Of a stretch of 64,000 nucleotides of DNA, positions 41,494 through 50,019 are shown in pieces. The notes under the pieces were generated by a model. The model ran no database searches. It worked only from the letters and a program-made list of their open reading frames with translations, and was not told the origin of the DNA. A program made the position numbers and the translations under genes. The first letter of the stretch is position 1. Each line of letters begins with the position of its first letter. Origin of the DNA: Streptosporangiaceae bacterium (GTDB lineage Bacteria > Actinomycetota > Actinomycetes > Streptosporangiales > Streptosporangiaceae); NCBI GenBank assembly GCA_019245115.1, contig JAFARZ010000422.1, forward strand, positions 1 to 64,000, in the 5' to 3' direction.

Positions 41494-43248
41494 TTAGACG
41501 ACCGGTATGTGCACGCTCACAACCGCCGAACGACCGCCGTTCACCACCGCGAGAGCGTCCTTCAGCACGCGGGGCAACTCGTCCGGATCATCGACCGTGA
41601 CGGCCCACGCGCCGCCCGCCGCGGCCGCCACGCCGGGCAGGTCGGCCTCGGGCTCGAACGAAACGTGGAAGTCATCCGCCGATGCCGCCGCCCCGTCCGG
41701 ATGCGTCCGGAGCGTGGAGAATTTAGGCGCGGCCCAGCCGCGGTTGTCGTAGATGACGGTCAGGGCCGGTGTCCGGTACCGGCGGGCGGTCCAGTACGCG
41801 GCCGACGGCACCCCGAACAGGAAAGAACCATCCCCGACCAGAGATACCACCGTACGTTCGGGGGCAGCCAATTTAGCACCGATGGCGGCACCGGATGTCC
41901 AGCCCAGAGAACCACCGCCATGGTTCAGCACCGATCCGGGCCGGTCAGCCCGCAGGTGCTCAGCCACCACCCGGCCATTGGTGACTACCTCGGTGAGGAT
42001 CAGCGCGTCCTCGGACTCGAGCAGCCGCCGGACGCATGCGGTCAGGTACTCCGGCGTGATGACCCCGTCGGGCGACGGCTGTTCCCGCCTCTCCCGCTCC
42101 GCCATTCCGGCGTCGTGAGCTCGCGCCGCCTCCGCGCGCCTGGCTTCGGCCGCGGCCGTATCAACAAGATCATTTCGACGAACGTACTGTGCTATCTGTT
42201 CCACGGCGACCCGCGAGTTCGCCGTGGCATACCGGCGCGCGGGTATGTGCCACATGGTCATCTGCGACTTCAGCGGATCGGTGTCCACGCAGTAGATGAC
42301 CGCGTCGGGCGACGGCCGGTTGACCGCGGGAATCCAGGGCACGTCGCTGTCGATGGTCAGGATCACATCGGCCTGGGCCAGCACCGGATTCTGCGCCACG
42401 CTGTGGAACTGGTAGCCGGCATGCAGCGGGTGACTGGCCGGGAAGTTGACGTGGTATGCGACCGATTCGATGACCGGGATGGCCAGCAGTTCCGCCAGTT
42501 CCACCAGCTTCGGCACCGCCGCCGGGTCCCGGCCCAGGTAGGAGGTGACGATCAGCGGATGCCGCGCCCCGGCGAGCGCGGTCGCGATCTCGGCGGTGAC
42601 CTCTTCGGTGAGCGCCGCGGGCGCGACGGCGCCGAAGGTGGCCGGGTCGACGGCGTACGGCTCGACCGGTTCCTCCATCACCTCGCGCGGACCGGTCAGG
42701 TAGACCGGTCCGGCCGGCTCGCTTCGCGCGATCTGTAGCGCACGGTGCACAAGCTGCTTGACGTTACGGCCGGTACGGAGCTCGTTGTCGTACTTGACGT
42801 AGTTGCGGAGGATGCCGCGCTGATCGCGGACGTCCTGAACCCAGTGGATGAACTCGTTCCGCCCGCCGGGCAGCTCGCCCTCTTGCGTGTACGGCGCCAT
42901 ACCGGCGAAGATCAGCACTGGGACGCGCCCGCGCATGGCGTTGTTGACGGCACCGCCCAGGTTCTGCGTGCCCGCGTCCACGTGAACCAGGACAGCCTGC
43001 GGCTGTCCGGTCACCATCGCATAGGCATGCGCGGCCGACAGCGCGACCGTCTCGTGCGGGCAGACGATGAGCCGCGGCGTCTTGGCGTCCGCACCGGGGG
43101 TGGGGGTGGGGGAACTAGCCGCGGCTCTGGCCTGGGCCAGCGCCTCGATGATGCCCGGATGGTCACTACCGAGGTTGGCGAAGATATAGCTGACCCCGGC
43201 TTCGGCCAGGGCTTCCAGAAAGGCACTGCTGGTGGTGTGGTAACTCAC
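41494..43248 (-). CDS. Thiamine diphosphate-dependent enzyme, acetolactate synthase-like
   Basis: A 584-residue protein with the three-domain ThDP layout. The N-terminal catalytic Glu is Glu66 in CPHETVALSAAHAYA, and the C-terminal cofactor motif begins VGDGSFLFG and ends in a DNRGW variant of the usual NN. Relatives decarboxylate 2-oxo acids or join two of them. It is not a housekeeping IlvB by context: no small subunit is nearby. It follows the conservon GTPase by 20 nt, a place where a cytochrome P450 gene is often found. Confidence 0.82.
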   Translation of the reverse strand: MSYHTTSSAFLEALAEAGVSYIFANLGSDHPGIIEALAQARAAASSPTPTPGADAKTPRLIVCPHETVALSAAHAYAMVTGQPQAVLVHVDAGTQNLGGAVNNAMRGRVPVLIFAGMAPYTQEGELPGGRNEFIHWVQDVRDQRGILRNYVKYDNELRTGRNVKQLVHRALQIARSEPAGPVYLTGPREVMEEPVEPYAVDPATFGAVAPAALTEEVTAEIATALAGARHPLIVTSYLGRDPAAVPKLVELAELLAIPVIESVAYHVNFPASHPLHAGYQFHSVAQNPVLAQADVILTIDSDVPWIPAVNRPSPDAVIYCVDTDPLKSQMTMWHIPARRYATANSRVAVEQIAQYVRRNDLVDTAAAEARRAEAARAHDAGMAERERREQPSPDGVITPEYLTACVRRLLESEDALILTEVVTNGRVVAEHLRADRPGSVLNHGGGSLGWTSGAAIGAKLAAPERTVVSLVGDGSFLFGVPSAAYWTARRYRTPALTVIYDNRGWAAPKFSTLRTHPDGAAASADDFHVSFEPEADLPGVAAAAGGAWAVTVDDPDELPRVLKDALAVVNGGRSAVVSVHIPVV

Positions 43249-43268
43249 CGGCCACTCCCTGGCTCAGG

Positions 43269-43874
43269 CTAGAAGCGCCCCGCCGTCTGCATCGACATGG
43301 CGTGCTCCACCAGCGTGACCAGCGTCGCCTTGGTGGACTCACGGTTCCGCGCGTCGCATGGGATCACCGGCACGTCCGGCGAGATGGCCAGCGCCTCGCT
43401 GACATCCCGGCTCCGGTGCGGGAACTGCCCGTGGAACCCGTTGATCCCGATCACGAACGGAAGGCCGCTAGCCTCGAAGTAGTCCACCGCGGGGAACGAG
43501 TCGGCCAGTCGCCGGGTGTCGACCAGGACCACGGCGCCGATGGCGCCCTGGATCAGGTCATCCCACATGAACCAGAACCGGTGCTGCCCGGGCGTCCCGA
43601 ACATGTACAGCACCAGGTCCTTGTCCAGCGTGATCCGCCCGAAGTCCATCGCCACCGTCGTGGTCGACTTGTCCGGCACATGCGAGAGGTCGTCTACGTC
43701 CGTGCTGGCCACGGTCATGACCGCTTCGGTCGTCAGCGGCGTGATCTCGGAGACCGAACCGACGAACGTCGTCTTACCCACGCCAAACCCGCCGGCCACC
43801 ACGATCTTGACCGACGTCATGGCCTGCGACGATTCGGCCACAGGACGAGCGACGCTAGATCTTACGGAGTCCAC
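43269..43874 (-). CDS. Conservon small GTPase (CvnD)
   Basis: A 201-residue Ras-like GTP-binding protein. GGFGVGKTTFVG is the P-loop and the switch II region reads FGTPGQHRFWFMW. I choose GTG 43874, which overlaps the DUF742 stop by 20 nt as usual in these operons; ATG 43820 is an alternative. CvnD proteins are thought to work with a membrane sensor kinase, a roadblock protein and a DUF742 protein in a eukaryote-like signalling complex. Confidence 0.93.
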   Translation of the reverse strand: MDSVRSSVARPVAESSQAMTSVKIVVAGGFGVGKTTFVGSVSEITPLTTEAVMTVASTDVDDLSHVPDKSTTTVAMDFGRITLDKDLVLYMFGTPGQHRFWFMWDDLIQGAIGAVVLVDTRRLADSFPAVDYFEASGLPFVIGINGFHGQFPHRSRDVSEALAISPDVPVIPCDARNRESTKATLVTLVEHAMSMQTAGRF

Positions 43875-44343
43875 TAAGCACCCTTTCGAGCAGATGGAGG
43901 TCCGGACGGCCCTCCGCGTCATCGCGCTGGTGAATGCGGACCAGACCGTCCGCGCTCATGTCGGCGATGAGGATCCTTGCCACGCCCAATGGCAGCCGCA
44001 GTACCGCGGACACCTCCGCCACAGACCTCCAGTCCCGGCAGAACTGAAGGATCGCCTGGCACTCCGGTGCCAGGACGGAGAGATCACGCGGCTCGAGGAC
44101 GGTCGCGGTCACCAGCGCCTCTATGGCGAGCTGGTACCGGGGCTGTGTCCGTCCTCCGGTGACCGTGTACGGACGGACGAGCCTCGTCGAGCCCTCTTCC
44201 TCGGCGCCGAAACCGCCGAATCCAGTCCGCACAGCACCGTCATCCCACCCGCCGGCCCGAACCGCGCCACCTGGCCAGGAGCCAGGTGAACTTGTCGGGC
44301 CCGCGAATGGTGACCGGTCGTCACCGCGCCCTTGGCCAGCCAC
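43855..44343 (-). CDS. Conservon DUF742 protein (CvnC)
   Basis: A 162-residue protein with a Gly-rich leader and a DUF742 domain from about residue 53 (RLVRPYTVTGGRT), with a winged-helix-like C-terminal part (VAEVSAVLRLPLGVARILIADM). It is part of the cvnA-B-C-D set, starting 12 nt after cvnB. Confidence 0.93.
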   Translation of the reverse strand: MAGQGRGDDRSPFAGPTSSPGSWPGGAVRAGGWDDGAVRTGFGGFGAEEEGSTRLVRPYTVTGGRTQPRYQLAIEALVTATVLEPRDLSVLAPECQAILQFCRDWRSVAEVSAVLRLPLGVARILIADMSADGLVRIHQRDDAEGRPDLHLLERVLSGLRKI

Positions 44344-44355
44344 TGAAACCTCCGG

Positions 44356-44790
44356 TCACCGTCGTCCGTCACCCGGAATTGCTGCTTGCATGACGCCGCG
44401 GGTGGCGGGGGTCAGTACCCGTCCGGCCCGCTCGACAAGCAAAGTCATCTCGTAGGCGACAAGCCCGAGATCACAAGTAGACGCGGCGAGCACGGCGAGG
44501 CTTGAACCGTTGCTGATCGCCATTATGACCAGCACCCCTCGCTGCATCTCGACCACCGTCTGCACGACCGCGCCGCCCTCGAATACCCGCGACGCACCCT
44601 GGGTCAGGCTGGTCAGTCCCGACGTCACCGCCGCGAGCTGATCGGCCCGCTCCTGGGGGAAACCCGCGCTGAACGCCAGCGGCAGGCCGTCCGAGGAGAC
44701 CACCACCGCATGCGCTACATCCGGGACCCGCTCCACGAAGTTGGTGATCAGCCAGCTCAGGTCCTGAACAGGGCGCCCTGGCGTAGTCAC
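44356..44790 (-). CDS. Conservon roadblock/LC7 protein (CvnB)
   Basis: A 144-residue roadblock-fold protein. DLSWLITNFVERVPDVAHAVVVSSDGLPLA is split here only as its first DLSWLITNF part and its later SSDGLPLA part, both typical of CvnB/MglB-like partners of small GTPases. It lies 56 nt after cvnA. Confidence 0.93.
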   Translation of the reverse strand: MTTPGRPVQDLSWLITNFVERVPDVAHAVVVSSDGLPLAFSAGFPQERADQLAAVTSGLTSLTQGASRVFEGGAVVQTVVEMQRGVLVIMAISNGSSLAVLAASTCDLGLVAYEMTLLVERAGRVLTPATRGVMQAAIPGDGRR

Positions 44791-44846
44791 GCTTCCTCCC
44801 TCGGCCGGCCGGACTCGCTATGCGCTCGTTGAGATGTCATCTCGCT

Positions 44847-47800
44847 CTATTGCTCCTCGATCTGGGGTGCGGCCGCGCGGCCCTCGCGCACGCCTCGCTG
44901 GAAGCTCGACATCCGGCTACGGATATCTTCCGCTGTCCGGGCCGGTGCCGCAGCCGCTGCAGGTGCCGTCCCTTCGGAATCCTGCCCGCCTGTGATTGAA
45001 CCAGGAACAAGATTAGCCCTAGGTATCCGCTTCGGCAGCCCAGCTGTTGTAGTCTCCCCCGCGGCGGGCGCAGCGACCACCTGCGCCGCCCGCCAGCCTT
45101 CGTCGGCTGGCGACGTCCATGCTGTTCCAGCGGGTGCGGCGGCGGCCGCCGGCGCGCCTTGCGTGGCGCTCAGCTTCTTGCCGCTGCGCCGGAACCAGTC
45201 CGACTCGACCGAATCGAAGATCGGCAGCCGCTGATCCTGAGCCGCGGCGGGCGGGATCGTCACCGAGCCGGGATCGGTGGCGGTGCCGTTCCCGTTACCG
45301 AACGCTGGAGCAGGGGCTTCGGCCAGATCCATGGGAGCCATGAGGTCCTCGCGGTCGGCCGCGGGAATCCAGGGGGTCGGCTCCTCCCAGCCGGCCGGCG
45401 GGGTCCGGGGCTCCGCTCGGTCAGCCGCGGGGGTCCGGGGGGACGGCTCCCCCCGGTCGAAACCGAGTTCGTCGACGCTCGGGCCGTCGCCGCCGCGGAT
45501 GCCGCCGATCTCGACGGACGGAGGCTGGGTGGTGCCGAACGACGGGAGTCGTGGACCGGCCTCGGCCGGCGCGGGCGCGCTCGTGCCGTTCCCGTTGCGC
45601 ACCGGCAGCGGCGGCACCTGCGGGCCGGCCGGGTTCTGGGTGGGCTGGGGGCCGGTCGGGGTGAACGACGGTGAGGTGGACGGTCCTGGCGTGGAGAACC
45701 TGGGGATGCGCGCGGCGGCGGTCGCCTGCGATGCCGCGGTGCTGGCTCCCGGCGTCGGGGCGGACAGCGACGGCGCGGGGCCGTAGTCGTCGGCCTCGAA
45801 CCGGCGGAGCCGGCCAAGCGGCGGGGCGACCTCCGGGGCGGCGACGGTCTCCGGCAGCCAGATCAGCGCGGTCAGGCCACCCGCCTGCGCGTGCCGCAGC
45901 CGGACCCGGACGCCGTGACGGGCGGCCAGGCGGCCCACCACGAACAGGCCCATGCGGCGGGACACGGCCACGTCGACCACCGGCGGGTTGTCGAGACGCC
46001 AGTTGGCGTGGGCCATTTCCTGGTCCGAGATCCCCACGCCGTTGTCGGTGATGTCGAGGAGCACGCCACCGCTGGACAGCGGCTGCCCGGATACGTACAC
46101 CTGGGTGTCTTCCGGCGAGAACGTGGTCGCGTTCTCCACGATCTCCGCCACCAGGTGCACGACGTCGTTGACGGCCTGGCCGACGACCACGATGCCGGGC
46201 TGCACGTTGAGCACGACGCGCTCGTACTGCTCGATCTCGGAGATCGCCGCACGGAGCACGTCCACCAGCGGAACCGGCTGGCTCCACCGGCGCGCGACCT
46301 CGTGACCGGCCAGGACCAGCAGGTTCTCGGAGTTGCGGCGCATACGGGTGGCCAGGTGGTCGAGCCGGAACAGGCTGGACAGACGGCCGGGGTCCTGCTC
46401 GCTCTGCTCCAGCGAGTCGATCAGCGAGAGCTGCCGCTCGATCAGCGACTGGCTGCGGCGGGACAGGTTGATGAACATCGCGTTCAGGTTGCCGCGCAGC
46501 ATGGCTTCGTCCGCGGCCAGTCGCACCGCCTCGCGGTGGACCTGGTCGAACGCCCGCGCGACCTCGCCGATCTCGTCGGTGGAGCTGACCCCGATCGGCT
46601 CGATCTCGACGCCCTCGTCCGTGCCCTCGCTCTGGCTGAGGCGGCGCACCATGTCCGGCAGGCGGTGACCGGCGACGTCGAGCGCGTCACTGCGCAGCTT
46701 GCGCAGCGGCCGGGTGAGCGAGCGCGCGACCAGGGTGGAGATCAGCAGCACCAGGAGCAGCAGGACCAGGGTGATGACGCTGGCCAGCAGCAGGTTGCTT
46801 TCCGCGTTGGACTTCAGCGTGTTGGCCCGGCTGGTGATCTGCGACACCAGGCTGCTGCTGCCGAGGCCGCCGATCACCTGGCGGTTTCCCTTGATCCGCG
46901 CGGACATGCTGTTGTACCACGTCGGCGCGGTCAGGTTGCTGTTATGCGCGGTCAGCGGCGTGCCCGGGGAGTTCTGCGCGATCGAGATCGCGAGCTGCTC
47001 TTCCTGGGCGGCCTGGTCCACCGCGGTACCGGCTACCGTGTTCTCCCACAGGCCGTTCTCGGTCTCGTTGGTGAACGCCTTGAAGTCCGCGAGTTCGGCG
47101 GCTTCCTGGGTTTGCGCGGCGGACAGGCTGGCCAGGTCGGCGGGGGCGAGCTCGGGGGGGACGGAGTTCAGCGCGGCGAACAGGATCGCCCGCTGTACCG
47201 ACATCTGGTTCTCGGCGCGGAGCAGGGCGGCCAGCGTGGTGACGTTGCCCTGGAGGTCCGCGTCGTTGGCGCCGTTACCGACCGCGCCGCTGAACGTGTT
47301 GGCGACGTCGATGACGTTGGTGGTGTAGACCCGGACGACCTGGTCCCACGGCAGCGAGGAGCTGGACGCGACCTGGCGGATGTTCTGCAGGTCGTTGAGG
47401 GCGGCCAGCAGCGCCTCGAGGTCCTGCACCGTGCCGGCCTGGAAGCCGGTGCCCGCGGGGTTGGCGCACGGGGACGGGCAGACACCCTGTGCGTCCGCCT
47501 TCACCACGGTGGCCGAGGCGTCCGTGCTCTGCCAGGCCTGGTGCACGGGGGTGGGGTCGGTCCGCTGCGACCCGATGGAACCCGATGCGACGTAGCCCGC
47601 GGTCACGTCGCGCTCGTCTTCCAGGTTCTGGGTGAGCCGCACGACCGCGGCGTTCAGGTTGACCAGCGTCTGTACCCGGCCGAAGGCCTGGTAGCTGCTG
47701 GCGCTGTTGCTGATCTGGACCGCGCCGAGGACGGCGGCGGCGATGGTGGGGATCGCGATGACCGCGGCCAGACGCCAGCGCACCCGCCAGTTACTCGGCG

Positions 47801-48029
47801 CGAAACGCGACTGGCTTCGTTTGGTGTTGCGGTCGACCGGGCGGGTTGTCACCGGGGTGGCGGTGGCGAGCCCATCCGGACCCGGTATCTGACTCTGACT
47901 GCCCGCGCCGAGGGCGTCGCTCGCGAGGGCTGCCTGAGGCCCGGTCCCGCGTCTGGCTATAGCCGATGGGGACGCAGAGTTACCGTCTCCAGCCGTTTCG
48001 CCGAGACTGGTCACCGATCGTCTACGCAC
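44847..48029 (-). CDS. Conservon sensor histidine kinase (CvnA) with nitrate-sensing-type input domain
   Basis: A 1060-residue membrane sensor. It has a cytosolic leader, TM1 (about 86-106), a helical extracytosolic nitrate/nitrite-sensing-type domain with a Cys-containing loop, TM2 (about 411-431), HAMP, and an ATPase domain with the N-box EIVENATTFS (near 630) and DITDNGVGIS. No classical phospho-acceptor H-box is obvious, as in other CvnA proteins. The last 300 residues are a disordered Pro/Ala/Gly tail with near-repeats of ADRAEPRTPP type. It heads the conservon operon, which continues into the ThDP and quinoprotein genes. Confidence 0.93.
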   Translation of the reverse strand: MRRRSVTSLGETAGDGNSASPSAIARRGTGPQAALASDALGAGSQSQIPGPDGLATATPVTTRPVDRNTKRSQSRFAPSNWRVRWRLAAVIAIPTIAAAVLGAVQISNSASSYQAFGRVQTLVNLNAAVVRLTQNLEDERDVTAGYVASGSIGSQRTDPTPVHQAWQSTDASATVVKADAQGVCPSPCANPAGTGFQAGTVQDLEALLAALNDLQNIRQVASSSSLPWDQVVRVYTTNVIDVANTFSGAVGNGANDADLQGNVTTLAALLRAENQMSVQRAILFAALNSVPPELAPADLASLSAAQTQEAAELADFKAFTNETENGLWENTVAGTAVDQAAQEEQLAISIAQNSPGTPLTAHNSNLTAPTWYNSMSARIKGNRQVIGGLGSSSLVSQITSRANTLKSNAESNLLLASVITLVLLLLVLLISTLVARSLTRPLRKLRSDALDVAGHRLPDMVRRLSQSEGTDEGVEIEPIGVSSTDEIGEVARAFDQVHREAVRLAADEAMLRGNLNAMFINLSRRSQSLIERQLSLIDSLEQSEQDPGRLSSLFRLDHLATRMRRNSENLLVLAGHEVARRWSQPVPLVDVLRAAISEIEQYERVVLNVQPGIVVVGQAVNDVVHLVAEIVENATTFSPEDTQVYVSGQPLSSGGVLLDITDNGVGISDQEMAHANWRLDNPPVVDVAVSRRMGLFVVGRLAARHGVRVRLRHAQAGGLTALIWLPETVAAPEVAPPLGRLRRFEADDYGPAPSLSAPTPGASTAASQATAAARIPRFSTPGPSTSPSFTPTGPQPTQNPAGPQVPPLPVRNGNGTSAPAPAEAGPRLPSFGTTQPPSVEIGGIRGGDGPSVDELGFDRGEPSPRTPAADRAEPRTPPAGWEEPTPWIPAADREDLMAPMDLAEAPAPAFGNGNGTATDPGSVTIPPAAAQDQRLPIFDSVESDWFRRSGKKLSATQGAPAAAAAPAGTAWTSPADEGWRAAQVVAAPAAGETTTAGLPKRIPRANLVPGSITGGQDSEGTAPAAAAAPARTAEDIRSRMSSFQRGVREGRAAAPQIEEQ

Positions 48030-48796
48030 TGCGCTCGCACCTCGTCAACAGGGCGGCCGAGGCCACACCTCTCGTTCTCGTTACAAAACGGGTAAGGACA
48101 TATAATCACCTTCGGTAGGCATCGCACTGGCCATTCGCCAGTAAACGGGTGGATCTTAGCGAACTTTGTTGCCGGTGCGGTTGCTCTCAGCCGCGCTCAG
48201 AGATCGTCTTGGTCAGTACCTTGGCTGCTCAATGCCCGTAAATTACTCACCGTGGCGATCTTCCTACTTTACGCACACAGCGTGAATCAGGTCACACTTG
48301 CCAACCCGGAGTTCTATACAGGGTGTAACCAAGTTCGGGCGCTTCCTCTTATATACGTATATGTCGGTTGAAGCCTGAAATATATATCCTTGTGAGTACC
48401 TAACGCATCGTGTTGTTTCGTTCAGCGCCCCCGCCTCGCTTTCGCCCACCCAGCAACCGCTCCCCCGCCCCTCGGGTTCCCGCCCGCGGCCCGGACCCCG
48501 GCCCCTCGCCCCCGTATGCAGGCTCCGGATTCCGGCGATCAGGGGCCTCGCCACCGCCAGCGCCCGGTGTTCGCGATGCGGCGATGAGCGCAGAAAAGGT
48601 AAGTACAGAACAGCTTCCTGAATCTTATTCGACATGTCACGCGCTCTGACCCGCTTGTCACGCACTATGACGATTCCGCGCCCTGATATGTGGCCTTTGC
48701 GCAACGTTACCGCATGACATGAGGGTCAGGAAGGGTGACAAGTGGAGCGGCGCGACCGGGACGACCGGGTTGCTTGAGAACTCGATTCTGACGGCA

Positions 48797-48865
48797 CCGA
48801 TGGTGCCATCGGCACGCTCGAATCGGACAAATTGCCTTGGAGGGCGGCACCGATGGCCCCATCGG
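48797..48865. promoter_or_regulatory. Paired CCGATGG palindromes
   Basis: CCGATGG-TG-CCATCGG (48797-48812) and CCGATGG-CC-CCATCGG (48850-48865) are two 16-nt inverted repeats with centres 53 bp apart, each preceded by GGCA. They could be dimeric operator sites or hairpins. The target regulator is unknown. Confidence 0.4.
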
Positions 48866-48933
48866 GTGTGCTCGCGGGGGCCAGGGGTGGAGGTTGGGGC
48901 GCCAGAACGCCCGGGCCGTAAGGAGTACGGTGC

Positions 48934-49002
48934 GCCAACCATCCCCAACTGAGGGGTACGTCGGCCAACCATCCCCCACGCCTCCCTCCGGGGAAACCAT
49001 CC
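48934..49002. promoter_or_regulatory. Iterated AACCATCC boxes upstream of the ABC operon
   Basis: AACCATCC occurs at 48937, 48967 and 48995 in the same orientation, the first two within GCCAACCATCCCC. Spacings are 30 and 28 bp, about three helical turns. They end 118 nt before the permease start, suiting an activator or repressor array. Confidence 0.4.
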
Positions 49003-49119
49003 TCCGGACCATGGAAGAGTAGATTGCGCCAATCACTTCCTTCCGCTGGCAAATACCCCCGCCGACCCGCCCGACCCAGTGGCCCATGACCCGCCGACGA
49101 CCGCTAGAAGGGAATTCCC

Positions 49120-50019
49120 TTGTCCGCGGACCCAGCCTCTCGCCACCCATCGTCATCACCTCTATCACCTGAGTCACATCAGGCACTCCTGTCGCAGCGA
49201 TCGCTTACGTCCCGGATGTCCCGGGCGTCCGGGCGGCGGCGTGGCACGGCGGTCGTGCGGGGCGTCATCGGGATCGCCGCGTTCATTGCCCTGGCGCAGA
49301 TCGTCGGCGAGACCGGGATCATCAAGCAGAACGTGCTCCCGCTGGTCTCCACGATGCTGGCCCAAGCGGCCAGGCTGGCCGGGAACGGACGGTTCCTGGC
49401 CGACATCGGGGCCACGCTCGAGGCGTGGGCGGCCGGCCTGGCGATCACCGTGATCATCGCCGTGCCGGCTGGCCTGCTGCTGGGCAGCGTGCCCGTGGTG
49501 CGGGTCGCCACCCGCGCCGTGGTCGAGTTCCTCCGGCCGATCCCGTCGGTCGCCTTCATCCTGCTGGTCAACCTGCTCATCGGGCCGGGCCTGCGGATGA
49601 CCCTCACGGTGATCGTCTACGGCAGCTTGTGGCCGATCCTGTACAACACGATGGCCGGCCTGGACGACGTCGATCCGGTAGCCAAGGAGACCCTCCGGGC
49701 GTTCGGCTTCGGGCGGCTGGCCATCATCCGGTTCGTGTCGCTGCGGAGCGCGGCGCCGCACATCGCGACCGGCATCAGGATCGCCTCCGCGGTCTCGCTG
49801 ATCCTCGCCATCGCCACCGGCTATCAGACGGGCCGCATCAACGGGCCGGGCATCGGCGCGTTCATCGCCGACGCCAACTCCGGCGCGGGGAACACCCCGC
49901 TGGTTCTCGGCGCCGTGGTCTGGACGGGCCTGCTCGGCGTGGTACTGAACATGCTGCTGGTCACGGCGGAACGTCTGCTGTTGCCATGGCACAAGGCGAG
50001 CCTCATGGAGACGTCATGA
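49120..50019 (+). CDS. ABC transporter permease, NitT/TauT (SsuC/TauC) type
   Basis: A 299-residue membrane protein with about six hydrophobic segments and the cytosolic-loop pattern typical of sulfonate/nitrate/taurine permeases (LRAFGFGRLAIIRFVSLRSAAPHI, here split as LRAFGFGRL and AAPHIATG). Start TTG 49120 has GAAGGGA upstream. The next permease overlaps it by ATGA. The substrate is unclear because no periplasmic binding protein is nearby. Confidence 0.88.
   Translation: MSADPASRHPSSSPLSPESHQALLSQRSLTSRMSRASGRRRGTAVVRGVIGIAAFIALAQIVGETGIIKQNVLPLVSTMLAQAARLAGNGRFLADIGATLEAWAAGLAITVIIAVPAGLLLGSVPVVRVATRAVVEFLRPIPSVAFILLVNLLIGPGLRMTLTVIVYGSLWPILYNTMAGLDDVDPVAKETLRAFGFGRLAIIRFVSLRSAAPHIATGIRIASAVSLILAIATGYQTGRINGPGIGAFIADANSGAGNTPLVLGAVVWTGLLGVVLNMLLVTAERLLLPWHKASLMETS

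Larger units (their letters stand above)
48030..49119. other. 1.09-kb intergenic region between the conservon and an ABC operon
   Basis: No convincing gene. The stretch 48330-48400 is strikingly AT-rich and includes the perfect palindrome ATATACGTATAT (48351-48362). 48411-48560 is C-rich. 48797-48865 contains paired palindromes and 48934-49002 iterated AACCATCC boxes. It is a divergent promoter region for cvnA and the ABC permease, and is unusually long. Confidence 0.6.

Noticed and set aside
38814-43248. Valine/isoleucine biosynthesis locus (aminotransferase plus acetolactate synthase)
   Set aside because: The genes are on opposite strands, no small regulatory subunit or other ilv gene is near, and the ThDP enzyme belongs to the conservon operon.
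45891-48095. Open frame of 734 codons on the plus strand
   Set aside because: It is antisense to the sensor kinase gene; its product is Arg/Gly/His-rich with no family motif, as expected from high-GC antisense DNA.
48264-48704. Possible 146-codon gene in the long intergenic region
   Set aside because: No ribosome-binding site, mixed composition, and no recognisable domain; it spans the AT-rich island and the C-rich stretch.
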